Assembly: GCF_020382885.2 (NCBI RefSeq)
Contig: NC_058506.1
Location: 22,729,818 to 22,793,817, forward strand
DNA length: 64,000 bases
Source of the DNA: Scatophagus argus
Taxonomy: Eukaryota > Chordata > Actinopteri > Scatophagidae
Direction of reading: 5' to 3'
Shown piece after piece: positions 10,692 to 22,041 of this stretch (positions are counted from its first letter, which is position 1; every line of letters begins with the position of its first letter). The notes beneath the pieces were generated by a model, which ran no database searches, was not told where the DNA came from, and saw only the letters and a list, made by a program, of their open reading frames with translations. Position numbers and translations under genes: made by a program.

Positions 10692-11020
10692 CGTCGAGTT
10701 CAAACTGTGCCAAATGCTGTTCTTCTACTTTGTTCCACAAGGTTCTAATTGAAACAGGAAACTCTGAGCTCTGGGCCCCGTTCTGCGTTCTGTTGAATCT
10801 TAAAATGTGAGTTCAACAGGTTTGTCACGAGCTCTGAAACGCCAAGCAGCCGAGAAGCCGTGACGTGTGGACGCTCGTGTGACGGCTGCTGGACTCGGTG
10901 GCTGCTGATCACCAGCGCCGGACTTAAACGCCTGAAGATTCGTGCCAAACACGTGTTGTTGTACTTATTTAAGTTATTTATATTTTTCTTTAAAATTTCT
11001 TTAAAAAATATAAATAAATA
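10692..11020 (+). other. rnf26 3' UTR with poly(A) signal
   Basis: AT-rich sequence after the rnf26 stop contains ATTTA-like elements and AATAAA at 11013-11018, the first good polyadenylation signal downstream. No other coding region is visible. Confidence 0.6.
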
Positions 11021-11246
11021 AGACTTGAGTGTCTGCTCTGGATGTTTGCCTTTAATCGTTTTCATCTAAAACTTTATTCCTTTGTTTTTGTTCCTACAAA
11101 CCCAGTAATGTTTTCCTCCATGTTTCCTGTCCGTCAGTCCGCCACACCGAAAGCTTCTGTCATTCAGTCCGTGTGCTGTGAAACATGATGATCAGGTAAC
11201 GTGAGTCCAGCTTGCAGTATAAAGCTTCTGTCTGTCTGTGTGTTCA

Positions 11247-11407
11247 GAGAAACGTTCAGAGGACGTTCAGAGGGACGTTCAGAGGACGTTCAGAGAAACG
11301 TTCAGAGGACGTTCAGAGAAACGTTCAGAGGACGTTCAGAGGACGTTCAGAGGACGTTCAGAGGAACGTTCAGAGGACGTTCAGAGGACGTTCAGAGGAC
11401 GTTCTCA
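11247..11407. repeat. ACGTTCAGAGG minisatellite
   Basis: About 14 copies of an 11-12 bp unit, AGGACGTTCAG with variants AGAAACGTTCAG, AGGGACGTTCAG and AGGAACGTTCAG. Every unit contains the palindromic core AACGTT or GACGTT. The Arg/Glu/Phe-rich frames across it are not genes. Confidence 0.95.
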
Positions 11408-12840
11408 TGACACCAAACGTCTGGACAGAGCAGCCGAGTGAGCATTAAACACTCGAGTCGGAGCTTCTTTGAGCTGAAGGTTTCTGTTGGACCAACATAA
11501 ACGATCAGTCGATTAGCTGATTGAAAAAGATCACAAATATTTTGATAACTGATAATAATTAATAATAATAATAATTGCACAGATTGATCTTTGACAGATA
11601 AACATGTTAATGTGGATGTGACGAGTCCAGAAGTTCAGGAAACCACGTCGGATTACTGCAGTGAAACTGGAAAACCACATCGGGTCTCGTGTCACCGTTT
11701 AGTCCTGAAAGTGTGTCCACTGATGACGTCCTGTTGTCCTCCTGGTTCGTCCCCATCATGCAAAAGCTTTTGAGTCTTTTGGGTTTCAGCAGAATCTGAA
11801 AGGTGCTGGACTGTCGGCCCTGCGTTTGGGTTTAGTTTGTTGTCTCCCGTTCTATTTCCTGTCCGTCTTCTTCAGAGTGTAAAAGGTCTGAAGTTAATGA
11901 ACCGGTCTGCCACGCAGACGGTAACAGCCTGTTGGATGGTTCAGGTGGGGTCTTTTGGTTTCCGGGAGCTTTGTGGAGTGGACACGCCGTCTCTCTGATT
12001 CTGGCAAGTTCTCAGAAAGACGTCTTGCTCCTCGTCCTCCTCCGTCATCATGGTGACGCCCGTCACGGTCGGCCGAGTTTGTGACAAACAAGCTGGCGAC
12101 GAGCGCTCCGTCAGCACGACGGCCATTAAAGCTCTGTGTGGGAGCTGCAGCGGCGCAGGGTTTCAGTACAAGTACACAAGTAAAGTACAAGTCCTTCAAA
12201 AGTGTACTTATGTACAGTACTTTAGTAAATGTTCTTGGTTCCTTCGAAGTGCCAGAAGCGAACCAGCGAATATCTTTAGGATGTTGAAGACGTTTCACCT
12301 CTCGCAGGTATCCGGTGTCCGTGTGACCCGGATGCTCCTGCTGGGCGAAGTCCCATCCTGCCACATTTTTAATGACACTACGAGTTTCTGTGCAGCGTCT
12401 GTGGTTATCCAGGCGTCTGTCGTCGCAGCACGACAGACAGGACTGCATGATGTGGCAGAGTGGGTCAAAGGTCAGACGGTGGAAAACCACGATGGATCAC
12501 ATTAGCGTGGCGATGATGAGGCGCAGCGTGGGCTGGCGGTCCTCACGTCATAAACCACACAAACTGATCATTTGATTATCTTGCTGAGGAAAACACTTCA
12601 GTGTGGTAAACTCCTGGTAAGCACGGAGTTGATTCTCTGCAGCCACCCAAACCGCAGGGGAAAACTGTCTCGTCCCAACGAAGCCGCTCAAAGTAACGTG
12701 AGCTCGGCAGCAGCAGGCCGATTGCTGATCAATATTTGTCTACGAGGTGATCAGATCGTGTCGGATCATTAGCTCTGTTTGTTTTACTAAGTGCTGCGAG
12801 CGGTCGGTCAGAAGGAACGCGGTGGTGGGCGGGTCCAGCG
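11408..12840. other. Intergenic, one repeat fragment, no gene
   Basis: No supported exon. 12166-12240 (CAGTACAAGTACACAAG, GTACAGTACTTTAGTAAATG) looks like a fragment of the TACTTNAGTA fish repeat. The last 200 bp before the TATA box should hold the insulin enhancer; an ATTA core (about 12765) and an AATATTTG element (about 12732) are the only motifs I would mention. Confidence 0.45.
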
Positions 12841-12852
12841 GAGGTGATGGAG

Positions 12853-12858
12853 TATAAA
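12853..12858 (+). promoter_or_regulatory. Insulin TATA box
   Basis: TATAAA in GGAGTATAAAGGAGG, followed by a purine-to-pyrimidine transition and a CT-rich leader. Transcription is expected to start about 25-30 bp further on, near 12885. Confidence 0.8.
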
Positions 12859-12884
12859 GGAGGAGGAGGCCTCCTGCTCTGCCT

Positions 12885-13782
12885 CACACCAACCAGCTCT
12901 CAGCTGCTCTGCGCCTCCTCTTCATCGCAGTCACCTCGTCCATCTGCTCCTCCTGCTCCTTTGACTCCACAGGTCAGTCGTCTCCTCTTCTTCACCTCCT
13001 CCTTTCTAGGTGAGTTGTTCTCCTCCTCCTGCTCTTCTTCCTCCACTGCTGCTCCTGCATCTACACCCAAAACTCTGATGCTTTGAGGATCAAAGTGTTG
13101 TGCGTCTCCTCCAGCATGGCGGCTCTGTGGCTCCAGTCTGTGTCCCTGCTGGTCTTACTGGTCGTATCGTGGCCGGGCTCCCAGGCCGTCACGGCTCCGC
13201 AGCACCTGTGCGGCTCTCACCTGGTTGACGCCCTTTACCTGGTCTGTGGGGACAGAGGCTTCTTCTACAACCCCAAGAGAGACGTTGACCCTCTGCTGGG
13301 TGAGACCACCACCTGAAAATGACCCACACCTTCATTTCCTTTGAATGAATCCTAAAACTACATCAGTGTGCAATCTGGCACCTGAAGTTAATTCAGTCTC
13401 CTGATGTGGTTAAACTTCCTCTTTATCCCGTCAGGTTTCCTCCCTCCTAAGGCGGGCGGAGCTGCGGCGGCAGGTGGCGACAGCGAGGTGGCCGAGTACG
13501 CGTTCAAGGACCAGATGGAGATGCTGGTGAAGCGAGGCATCGTGGAGCAGTGCTGCCACAGACCCTGCAACATCTTCGACCTGCAGAACTACTGCAACTG
13601 AACAGTGCTTAGCCTGGCTGTGTTGGCCTCGCTTAGCTTAGCATAGCTTCTCGGCTAACGTAGCCTGAACGCCCCCCTCGCCTGCCTCAGAGGAGCGGCA
13701 GAGCTGTCCTCTCTCTGAAAAACCACCTGCTGTCAAATGAAGTGCTGAGAAAAGGATGAAATTATTTTTCCTAGAAAATAAA
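12885..13782 (+). CDS. ins: Preproinsulin (CDS join 13116-13299, 13435-13601)
   Basis: Complete insulin gene encoding 116 residues. Signal peptide 1-24 ([19 protein letters not shown]...QA). B chain 25-54 begins [20 protein letters not shown] and ends GFFYNPK, followed by Arg. The C-peptide is rich in Gly and Ala (GGAAAAGG) and ends at Lys-Arg. The A chain is the 21-residue GIVEQCC...NYCN. The six disulfide cysteines are all present. A phase-1 intron (13300-13434, GGTGAG...TCAG) interrupts the C-peptide where vertebrate insulin genes carry intron 2. A 5'UTR intron (about 12973-13114, CACAG|GTCAGT...CTCCAG) ends two bases before the ATG. I chose the ATG at 13116 because it begins the signal peptide; codons upstream in frame lie in the intron. 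Product: secreted hormone of pancreatic beta cells acting on insulin receptors. Confidence 0.97.
13777..13782 (+). promoter_or_regulatory. Insulin poly(A) signal
   Basis: AATAAA lies 176 bp after the insulin stop and is followed by a GT/T-rich stretch (GTTTTGTGAATTG), the expected arrangement for cleavage and polyadenylation. Confidence 0.8.
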
Positions 13783-14289
13783 GTTTTGTGAATTGATGTA
13801 TGACTTTTATTACGCTTCTTTACTGTCAGAAGGTCTGTCTTACGAGCTACAGTGTGGAAAACTGGTCCCGGTGGATATTACTGTTGTGCTGTGTGATATG
13901 ACGGGGCTTATGTTTATCATTTGATTATTATCACTGATGCGCTGCCTGTTAGAAGTTTTTTTGGGCTAAAATTTCCTTCTAGATAAGTCAAGTAAAGTAC
14001 ATGAGCAGAAAAATGTGTCACCAGAAAATATGTGATTCAAGTTCAGTTTTTTCAGTGCAGTTATTGAAGTTGAACAATACAAATTCAGTTTCCAGTGCCA
14101 GAGGCCGAAAATGTTAGAAGTTGAAAAAACAACATTTTAATATCTTCACAAGATTAATATATTACAAGTTGATAAAATATCTACAATAGCGGAAAATCCG
14201 CCGAAAAATGGACACGACACAGCATCAGACTCCTGTCACCTGTCTGTCCCTCCGCCGGGTATCTTCAGGTGTCAGCACGGCCACGGACT
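13783..14289. other. Intergenic, nothing recognised
   Basis: AT-rich DNA downstream of insulin without a supported gene. Confidence 0.4.
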
Positions 14290-14518
14290 TGCTGCGTTCA
14301 CTTACACTCGGAATATGACGTTTCTCATTTCCTCTCTCCCTTAAGTAGCTGATGTACTTCCTTAGAAGTATTTTAAATGCTCGAAAGACATCCAAACCCA
14401 CATCAGCTTACTGTGGCCAGTCATGTTTTCCGAGGTTGCGCAGTGAAACACATCTACCTCGGAAGTCGGGATTTCCGACCCAGATCTCTCCAAGTTCCGA
14501 GTGTAATTGAACGCAGCA
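14290..14518. mobile_element. Short TIR element (MITE-like), 229 bp
   Basis: The ends are 24-bp inverted repeats differing at one base: the left starts TGCTGCGTTCA, and the right ends with its complement TGAACGCAGCA after TTCCGAGTGTAAT. The interior contains CTCGGAAGTCGGGATTTCCG, itself partly palindromic. Element size and TIRs fit a MITE. I could not identify a clear target-site duplication. Confidence 0.65.
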
Positions 14519-15470
14519 GAAGCAGCAGCGTAGTTCCGCACTGTTTTGTTTCATATAATCACAGCGGTTATTACAAAGCCAGCTTACTTATTTTCCTCTC
14601 CAGCTTCCGGCAGCTCACAAAGAGAAAGTTAATGCTGTGTAATGCATCTGTTTTTCAGAGCTTTTAAAAAGCGCAGTGCTGCTCCTGCCTGTATTGATAG
14701 TAGAGGCAACGATGCTGCTGCTAGCACATCAGAGACAGCAGCTAGCATAACTGCTACTTTAGCATCAGCAAGCGCTGCTTCTCCTGTACCTTCCCCAACA
14801 AGTGCTGCCCTGAAGCAGCCTGCTCAGCTGCCTGATGACTTAAATCACCACCTCAGCCAACACTGGGTAGTTACCCAAAGCGTACATTTGGTACAACATT
14901 AAGATCATTTAATCCTGCCTGGTACTGCACACGACCAGGGCAAAGCAGGAGCTTAGTCTTCAGGTGGGACACCCAGGTTGGACAGGTCTGGAGGTAGAGG
15001 CCTGACAAAGTGCAGTCCACTTCTCCCGGTTGGGGTTGGAGACATAGCTAACAACCCAATTCAATGAAGAAAACACAGTTAGAATAAACACAGGGGGAAC
15101 AAAGTGCTGGAGGATGACGTTCTTCACATTTCTGAGTGCCCCCTCATATGCCTGCCTAGAACCGGCCCTGTTCCAGTGACAGAACACAAATAACCCAAAT
15201 ATGACCCATACGCATTATGTATAGATGCTTTATAGTTTATCTCTATATAGAGAGATAGAACCCAGTTTTGTTTGTTTGTTTCAGTTTCGTTGTTTTTGCT
15301 TTATCTTGCTTCATTTGTATCATTACTGTCCAACACTGAAACTTTGAGAGGTGTCTCTTTGTGTATGTCCGTTAATGGGTGCTTTATGTCGCTCATCATG
15401 TCCGCCATCTTTCCTCTTCTGGTTCTTGTGTTTGTGCCGCTGGGCGGGAAAGGTGATACACCTGCAGTGT
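14519..15470. other. Intergenic, possible transposon-derived fragment
   Basis: A 86-codon open frame at 14642-14902 is rich in Ala, Ser and Thr and has no recognisable fold. It directly follows the MITE-like element and may be transposon-derived. No splice context supports it as a gene. Confidence 0.35.
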
Positions 15471-15475
15471 GTCAC

Positions 15476-15768
15476 GGCTCGGCCCGGCGGGGCGGGGTCA
15501 GCTGGTCTCCGGTTACCTCCTCCGCCTCGCTGTGTGCTCAGTCAACGTTGTCCCTCACCTCGGATCACCTGTCACCTGTGAAGAGGAGCGCGCATCGTTC
15601 CAGTGTGAACGCTTGTTGTCGGACTGTTTTCTGTGGGCACAATGTGCCGGCACGAACGCGTCTTGTTCGGTTTGTAGACATTTTGAGGGTTTTTTCCGAC
15701 AAGGAGACACCGAGTTGCCATTTCGGGCGTCGTGTTTGTGTGGATTGTTTCCTCAACAAAGCGACACG
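15476..15768 (+). promoter_or_regulatory. GC-rich promoter and leader region of nipal4
   Basis: A locally CpG-rich block with GGCGGGGCGGGG (an Sp1-type GC box near 15487-15498) precedes the presumed first coding exon by about 270 bp. No TATA box is evident. The exact start of transcription cannot be seen. Confidence 0.4.
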
Positions 15769-18700
15769 ATGCGAGATGTTCAGCTGAAGAATGAGACGTG
15801 CAGCAACGGTAAGAACTACTTTTCTCAGATAGCAACAAGCCGGGACGGTTTGTGTTGTGCCGCCGGTGAGAACAGCAGCACCAACCGGCAGGAGGCCCGC
15901 GGGTTCAGTCTTTCAGGTCGGCTTCTTGTAGCACGGCAGCACCCAGACTGGATTTAAACGAGAAAGTCCTCCTCTTGTGTTTTGCTGTTTGTCCATCCAG
16001 ACGGCTGATGTAGACGTGTCCGTTTACCTGTCCCGCTCCGCTCTGATGGACGGAACTTACCTGGACATCAGAAGTGCGCACCTAAATTGAATTTCCCCTG
16101 TGATTGGCTCCAAGTGACGTCTTTACACCAAACGTGTTGGAAACGATGAGGAAATTAGTGAGAAATGTGTACTTGTAAAGTACAGCACTTAGTGTTCGCA
16201 TTTTAAAATGCGTCATAATCACAGAACGTCCATGTTTGATTGGCCTTAAAGCTGCTGTTCAAGCACCTGAAGAGGAGCTCAAACTGCTGCTCTCAGTGTT
16301 GTTGTGGCCTTTAGGCCTCAGTGTTGACTCTGTCAATACTCCTCATGTTACTCCAGCCAGCACAGTCGTCAAACCAGTATTACACAAGCCTCCACCAGTC
16401 TGAAACTGGTTCACAGAGGGCAGAAACGCAGACCCTGGGCCTAAAGCTGGACCTCGTTTTAACATGGGACTGGTCCGCTGGTTTTAGAGTCCAGTTCTGC
16501 CTCTTTGGTTGTTGTTTAATGTTCAGTCAGACAAATACTGCAGGTTTACAGCAGTGATACTTCACAAACAACAACACTCTTGTCAGGCTGTTTCAGTAAT
16601 CTTTATTTGTCCTGTACAGTGTGAGCAGAGAAGTCGCAGGTTCTGGTCAACTGCCCACAAACCCGTCTGGGCCAATCAGGAGCAGCGCTCAGCTGTCAGT
16701 CACCACCTTTCAGCCCTCTTTTATAGCATCAAATAACTCTGCATCAAAAAATGAACAATTGAACAAACATAAATGTGATAAGAAGGACTTAAAATAACAA
16801 AAACCATCTTTGGGGCAAATTTATTTGATGTGTATTTTCAGTTTTTAGTTTGCTAACGTGTAGGGGGAGGAGCTTATGAGCGGTACTGCAGCCAGCCACC
16901 AGGGGGCGCCCAGATGTTTGGGCTTCATGTTGTCCGTGTTTATGTACAGTCAATGTGGTGAATATGCTAACCATCAACATGTTAGCATTATGCTAACAGA
17001 GCGAGCATTGCTGACTTCCAGTGCTGCTACCTGGTGGTGATTCGCCTGAACTGTCTCCCATCCTCGACTCTGTTAAACAGGAAACAGTTTGTGAAAGCTA
17101 ATGGTTCTGACGGGTTCTGACGGGTTCTGACGGGTTCTGCCGGGTTCTGACTGGTTCTGCTGCTGTCTGCAGGCTCTGCGGTCAGACTGTGGTGTGGCTC
17201 CCAGTCTGCAGTGTGTTTGTTCACCGGAGATCAAACGGTGTTCTACACACACCAGGACAACAACACCCAGACAGCAGGTACACACGCACGCACGCAAACA
17301 CACGCACGCACAAATGCACACACATGCACCACACACACATACACATGCACACACTCTGTGTGTAAAGAGTCTTGTTTATTATGGGATGTTTGAGGGTGTT
17401 TTAGTCTTCATTTTACTGTTTTCTTTGGCTCAGTTTTCACAACAGAATTTCGGTCGCTGAAACTCTTTAACAGAAAACACAGCACACCCAGTCAGTCAGC
17501 TGGAAACGTTGCAGTGTGTTGAACGCAGTGGATGCTCGAGGCTGAACGCAGCCTGAAGCGTTCAGGTTACTGTAGCAGAAGATGCTTTGGAACAACAAGG
17601 TGCATTTCAGATAGTTGATTCTGTGTTTAAAAAGCTGAGACGGAGAGAATAACATCATGATGTGTTTGAGTTTGAGCTTTAAGTCGTAGACAACAGAATC
17701 CTGTAACCTGAGAGGAAAACGTCTTCGTACTTCCTCAGTACTCGCAGAGCAGGAAGAAGAACAAATTGTTCTGTACTTCAGTAGGATCTGAACTGAAACA
17801 ATGAGGCTGACGTTACTGCAGTACTTTACTGTTCGTGCAGACGCAGTAGCAGGAATCTTTGTGGTGGCGACACTGAAGTCACATGACTGTGATGTGGTTT
17901 GTTTATCTGTCACTGGACATCACCACGACAACAAGCTGCACCTGAAAACAGTCTTGGAAAAGACGCACAAATGTTGGGTTTGCACTCGGTTTCAGTGGAA
18001 GAGCGTTTAACTGAGCGCTAATCCTACTCCCACCTGCACTGGATGTGAATACTGTATACTGCACATGGAAATACTGCACATTTTCACATTTTTAATTTTA
18101 TTATTTTTATGAGCTTTTTATTTTACAATATTTAATTTTTACTTACCTATTTTTTGTTAGCAGGGACATAAAGAATTTCACTGCACATTGTACCGTGTGT
18201 GATTGTGTGTGTGACAAATAAACCTAACGTTTGCATTCACAAAGCAATAAAATCATTATTACAGGTTAGATTTTCTTATTCTGTCTTTAAGTGCAAAGTG
18301 AGGTACAATTTAAAGTAGAAAGTCAAAATTAATTGAAAAATGGGATTTTTAAATTTTGTGCCTCATTGTTTTTTTTGCTGAAAGATTCGTAAGACGTCCC
18401 ACACGCGCACAGTGACAAGATCTCTGATTGGTCAGCTGTTGGTGAAAGAGCTGAGTTGGTGCGTGATGAGCCACATGTTCACATCCACCGGACAGCTACG
18501 CAGTCTGAGTGTCCTGTTATGTCCACACACACTGACTGCAGGTTTGTCTCCAGGTCTGCAGACCAGCGGCACCTACAACCTGTGGCTCGGCCTCACGCTC
18601 GCGCTGCTCTCCGCCCTCCTCATTGGTGGGAGTGTCATCCTGAAGAAGAAAGCTCTCCTCCGATTGGCCAGCAACGGTCACACCAGAGCAGGTGGGCAGA

Positions 18701-21700
18701 GCAGGAGTGTGTTTGGTCGGTTTGTCTCATCTTTTATTGTTGGTGCTTTCAGGGACACACTGAGTGACTCAGTAAAATAAATCAAACTCAGACAGAAATG
18801 AACAGTGGACAGAATGAAAGGATGATGTGCTTTTCACACATGTAAAGACTGAAAAGACTTCAGCCTCTGCAGGTCGACTCTGGACGATGTAAATGCCTTG
18901 AAGTCCCTGAAGTGGTCACATGATTGGTTTTTGGCGGTGCGAACAGCCTGCAGATAAAGACTGTTTGGGCAGTTTGATTCCAGCTTGTTATGAAACTCGT
19001 GTTCAAATAAAGAGCCGCTCAGCAAACCACTTTTTACAGTTTAATGTTTTACTGGGAGAGCAGCCGCAGGAAACGAAACCTAATCAGCTGTGGACGCTCG
19101 TAACTGTTTGTTTTTGTTTGTTGTCTCAAGATCAAACCTGAAAACCACGTGATCATATTTATTACCTGTTTTATTCAGTTCACATCCCAAGGATTTTTCT
19201 TAACCTGATGGTGCAGACGCCACTTAATAAAATAATTAAAGTATTCTATTCTGTGTGTGTAGGTGATGGAGGTCACGGCTACCTGAAGGACTGGCTCTGG
19301 TGGGGAGGCTTGTTGACCAGTAAGTGTTTCGTTCAGTTCACACCTGAGTGTATAAAACTATGGGAAATTATTTTGTTTGCTTTGAATCAGGTGAGAATCA
19401 GGTGTGTCTTAGACTCACAGGGCTAATTAGCCTGCTTAGCCTAGCTTAGCACAAAGACTGGAAGCAGGGCTGCTTGCTTGCTCGGCTTCTTCAGAAGACA
19501 CAGCAGCAGCTATTCAGTGGTCAGTTTGTAAATCCAGATGCAACTACAGCTGGATGATATCACACAGAGTATTTTTCCTTATGGATCCATATTGATGTTC
19601 ATCACCACAAATGATCTGCTGCCAGTTTGAGGAGACTGTTGATGATGACTGAAACCAGAAGGATCATCAGTTAAATGCGATGTGAATATGAGCGCCGAGC
19701 CTCGTCCTGCAGTACCTCCTCCTCACCACAGGATGGCGATGAGTCAGCGACATATTTCAGGTTTTATTCAGTGTTTCCCGCCTGACCGCAGACAGCGTTG
19801 ACTTGTGTCAACAGCTCGTCTCTCGGTACGTCCAGTCTTTGTGCTGAGTCGGGCCAAACCCACCTCGACCTGTAAAACTGATCACGTGACTGTGGGGAAC
19901 GTTAACGATGCTGTTCTCACCGTCTCTGCAGTGGGAGCAGGAGAGGCCTGTAACTTCGCCGCCTACATGTTCGCTCCGGCCACGCTGGTGACTCCACTGG
20001 GCGCTCTGAGCGTCCTCATCAGGTAGCCGTAGTTCTCACACTTCACCTTCAGCCTCAGTCTAGCTGCACTATTTCAGCCACGAAGTGTCGGAAAAGCTAA
20101 ACATCACGCGGATGCTTTTTCTTCAGCAGTTTTCATTTCTGGTTGGGCTTCATGTAGAAATTAATTCAGCGTTTGTGTGACTTTCAGTGCAGTTCTGTCC
20201 TCCCACCTGCTGGGGGAGGTGTTGAACGTGGTGGGGAAGCTCGGCTGCGTGCTGTGCTTGTTGGGAAGCATCCTGCTGGTGATCCACGCCCCACAGGAAC
20301 AGGAAGTGACATCACTACAGGACATGACCCACAAGTTGCTGGAGCCTGGTGAGAAGCGGGCGATAAAGAATCCACAGACTGTGTAGTTCTGTTTCCATTT
20401 CCAGTGCTAACTGTGTGTGCGTGTGTGCGTGTGCGTGTGTGTGCATGCGTGTGTGTGCTGCAGGTTTCCTGGTGTACATGTTGGCCGTGTTGGTTCTGTG
20501 TGCGGTTCTCGTCTTGTATTTCTCTCCTCGGGTCGGTCGCACCAACATCCTGGTGTACATCAGCATCTGCTCGCTGCTCGGCGCCTTCACCGTGTCCTCT
20601 GTGAAGGGCCTCGCCATCGCCATCAGCACCGGTGAGACTCTCAGCCCCATGTTTTCATAAACAAACACCTGGCATAGGAGAGGACGAGCGTAAAGCTTTT
20701 GTAAAGTCTCCTGCCGCTGCAGGCTACGTTAGCCGCTGCAGGCTACGTTAGCCGCTGCAGGCGCAGCACAGTCTGTGAGCCGTGATCCAGCTGCAGTGAG
20801 GGAGCAGGATGTGTCCATAAACCAGATGTTGTGTCCTCTCCTTCTCTCTCTGTTCAGTCCTCTATGATATTTCAGTGCTCGCGAACCCTCTCACCTGGAT
20901 CCTGCTGCTCACTCTCGTCGTCTCCATAGTAACACAGGTGAGCTGTCCGGTCCTTCCTCACACCTGTCTAAGGACATTCCTGAGCGCATTAAGTTGCAGC
21001 TGCTCACGCTCAGGTGTTTCCTCACAGGTGAACTACCTGAACAAGTCTCTGGACACCTTCAACACCCTGCTGGTCTACCCCATCTACTACGTCCTCTTCA
21101 CCTCCGTGGTTCTGTCCACCTCCACCATCCTGTTCCAGGAGTGGAGGAGCATGGAGGCGGTGGACGTGGTCACGACGCTGGGAGCCTTCCTGGTCATCGT
21201 GGTGGGCGTGGCCATGCTCCACCTCTTCAGAGAGCTGCAGGTTGGTGTGTGAGGCTGAATGAGCTCGTGTTAGCACTGAAGGTGCGCTTGTGAATTTCTT
21301 CCTTCTTCAAAGGAAACCTGCAGAGCTTTCTACATGTGTGTCGGGGAAGCTGTTCCTCAGTCTGGTGGTCCTGCTCAGCCTCCTGCCTGAGGGGAGAGGG
21401 GCAAACAGTTTGTGTGGGGGAGGGGGTGGGGTCCTTCATGATGCAGGAGGTCCTTTTCCTGCACCTGGAGGTGTAAATGTCCGTGGTTGTGGACAGGCTG
21501 CGTCCCACAGTCTTCTGTGCAGCTTTCACCACCGCATTAATCATGAATACAATCAGTGGATTGATCATGTAAATAACCAAGTAAACCAAGTTTCAGCTGC
21601 GGTTCATGTTATGACAAAGTTAAACTTCCATTGTTTTGTTAAACTCCTAAACTTTTGACCCTCGAGGTCCCCAGAGGACGAACCTGCTGACTGATCTCTG

Positions 21701-22041
21701 CTGACTTCCTCTCTGGCGCCACCATGTGGTTGTGTCTGGATGAGCGTGTGGTTTCAGGTCCAGCAGGCTGTTAGAGCCGCTGCTGACTGTCAGCATCACG
21801 TGGGCCTGATAAAAACTGCCTCCATGTCCTGCAGGTGACGCTGAAGGAGCTGACCAATCAGCTGTCTCAGCCGCTGGAGAGGGAGGGGCTCGCAGAGGAC
21901 GTCTCATCCAACGGACGAGCGGAAGGAGAAGACGGAAGGAGGAGTAGAAAAGAGGACAAATGCGGCCTGATGGACAACATGGTGATAGAGAGTCTTCCTC
22001 CCATGAGGGACGAGGGGCCGAGAGTCTTCATCATCAGCTGA
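15769..22041 (+). CDS. nipal4: NIPA-family magnesium transporter, NIPAL4 (ichthyin) type
   Basis: Ten coding exons: 15769-15808, 17173-17277, 18554-18691, 19263-19319, 19932-20022, 20188-20348, 20464-20631, 20858-20937, 21028-21240, 21835-22041. All junctions are GT-AG with matching phases, giving about 419 residues. The N-terminus [15 protein letters not shown] resembles the start of NIPAL4. The NIPA core follows: [84 protein letters not shown] and [20 protein letters not shown]. These make about nine membrane helices of the DMT-like fold. The tail EDKCGLMDN...GPRVFIIS matches the NIPAL4-type ending (VFIIHS in mammals), which favours NIPAL4 over NIPA1/2. Family role: Mg2+ transport; human NIPAL4 mutations cause congenital ichthyosis. 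Same strand as insulin. Confidence 0.85.
16660..16953 (+). repeat. Dispersed repeat copy 1, carries CTCF-core-like motif
   Basis: About 290 bp align closely with 26045-26353 and with 61030-61305. Shared blocks: CCAATCAGGAGCAGCGCTCA, ACCATCTTTGGGG, GTTTTTAGTTTG, GGGGGAGGAGCTTATGAGC and TACTGCAGCCAGCCACCAG. At 16896-16910 it contains CCACCAGGGGGCGCC, a match to the CTCF core. It lies in nipal4 intron 1. Family unknown to me; no terminal repeats or coding seen. Confidence 0.85.
17101..17160 (+). repeat. Decamer tandem repeat just before nipal4 exon 2
   Basis: Six contiguous 10-bp units of (C/A)(G/T)GGTTCTG(A/C) type end 12 bp before the exon 2 acceptor, so they occupy the branch-point region of intron 1. 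Confidence 0.9.
17276..17370 (+). repeat. CA/CACG microsatellite after nipal4 exon 2
   Basis: ACACACGCACGCACGCAAAC-type tract starts at the exon 2 donor itself and ends with a short GTGTGTG stretch. Confidence 0.85.
18030..18235 (+). repeat. Retroelement-like 3' tail
   Basis: AAGAATTTCACTGCACATTG, then TGTGTGATTGTGTGTGTGACAAATAAA, resembles the 3' end of fish SINE/LINE copies. No body with a tRNA-like promoter is recognised upstream. It lies in nipal4 intron 2. Confidence 0.5.
20404..20460 (+). repeat. TG/TGCG tract before nipal4 exon 7
   Basis: A GTGTGTGCGTGTGTGCGTGTG tract runs right up to the CTGCAG acceptor of exon 7 at 20463, replacing a normal pyrimidine tract. Confidence 0.85.

Noticed and set aside
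13083-13115. Upstream extension of the insulin reading frame
   Set aside because: It begins with TTG and lies in the 5'UTR intron; the ATG at 13116 starts a standard signal peptide right after the acceptor.
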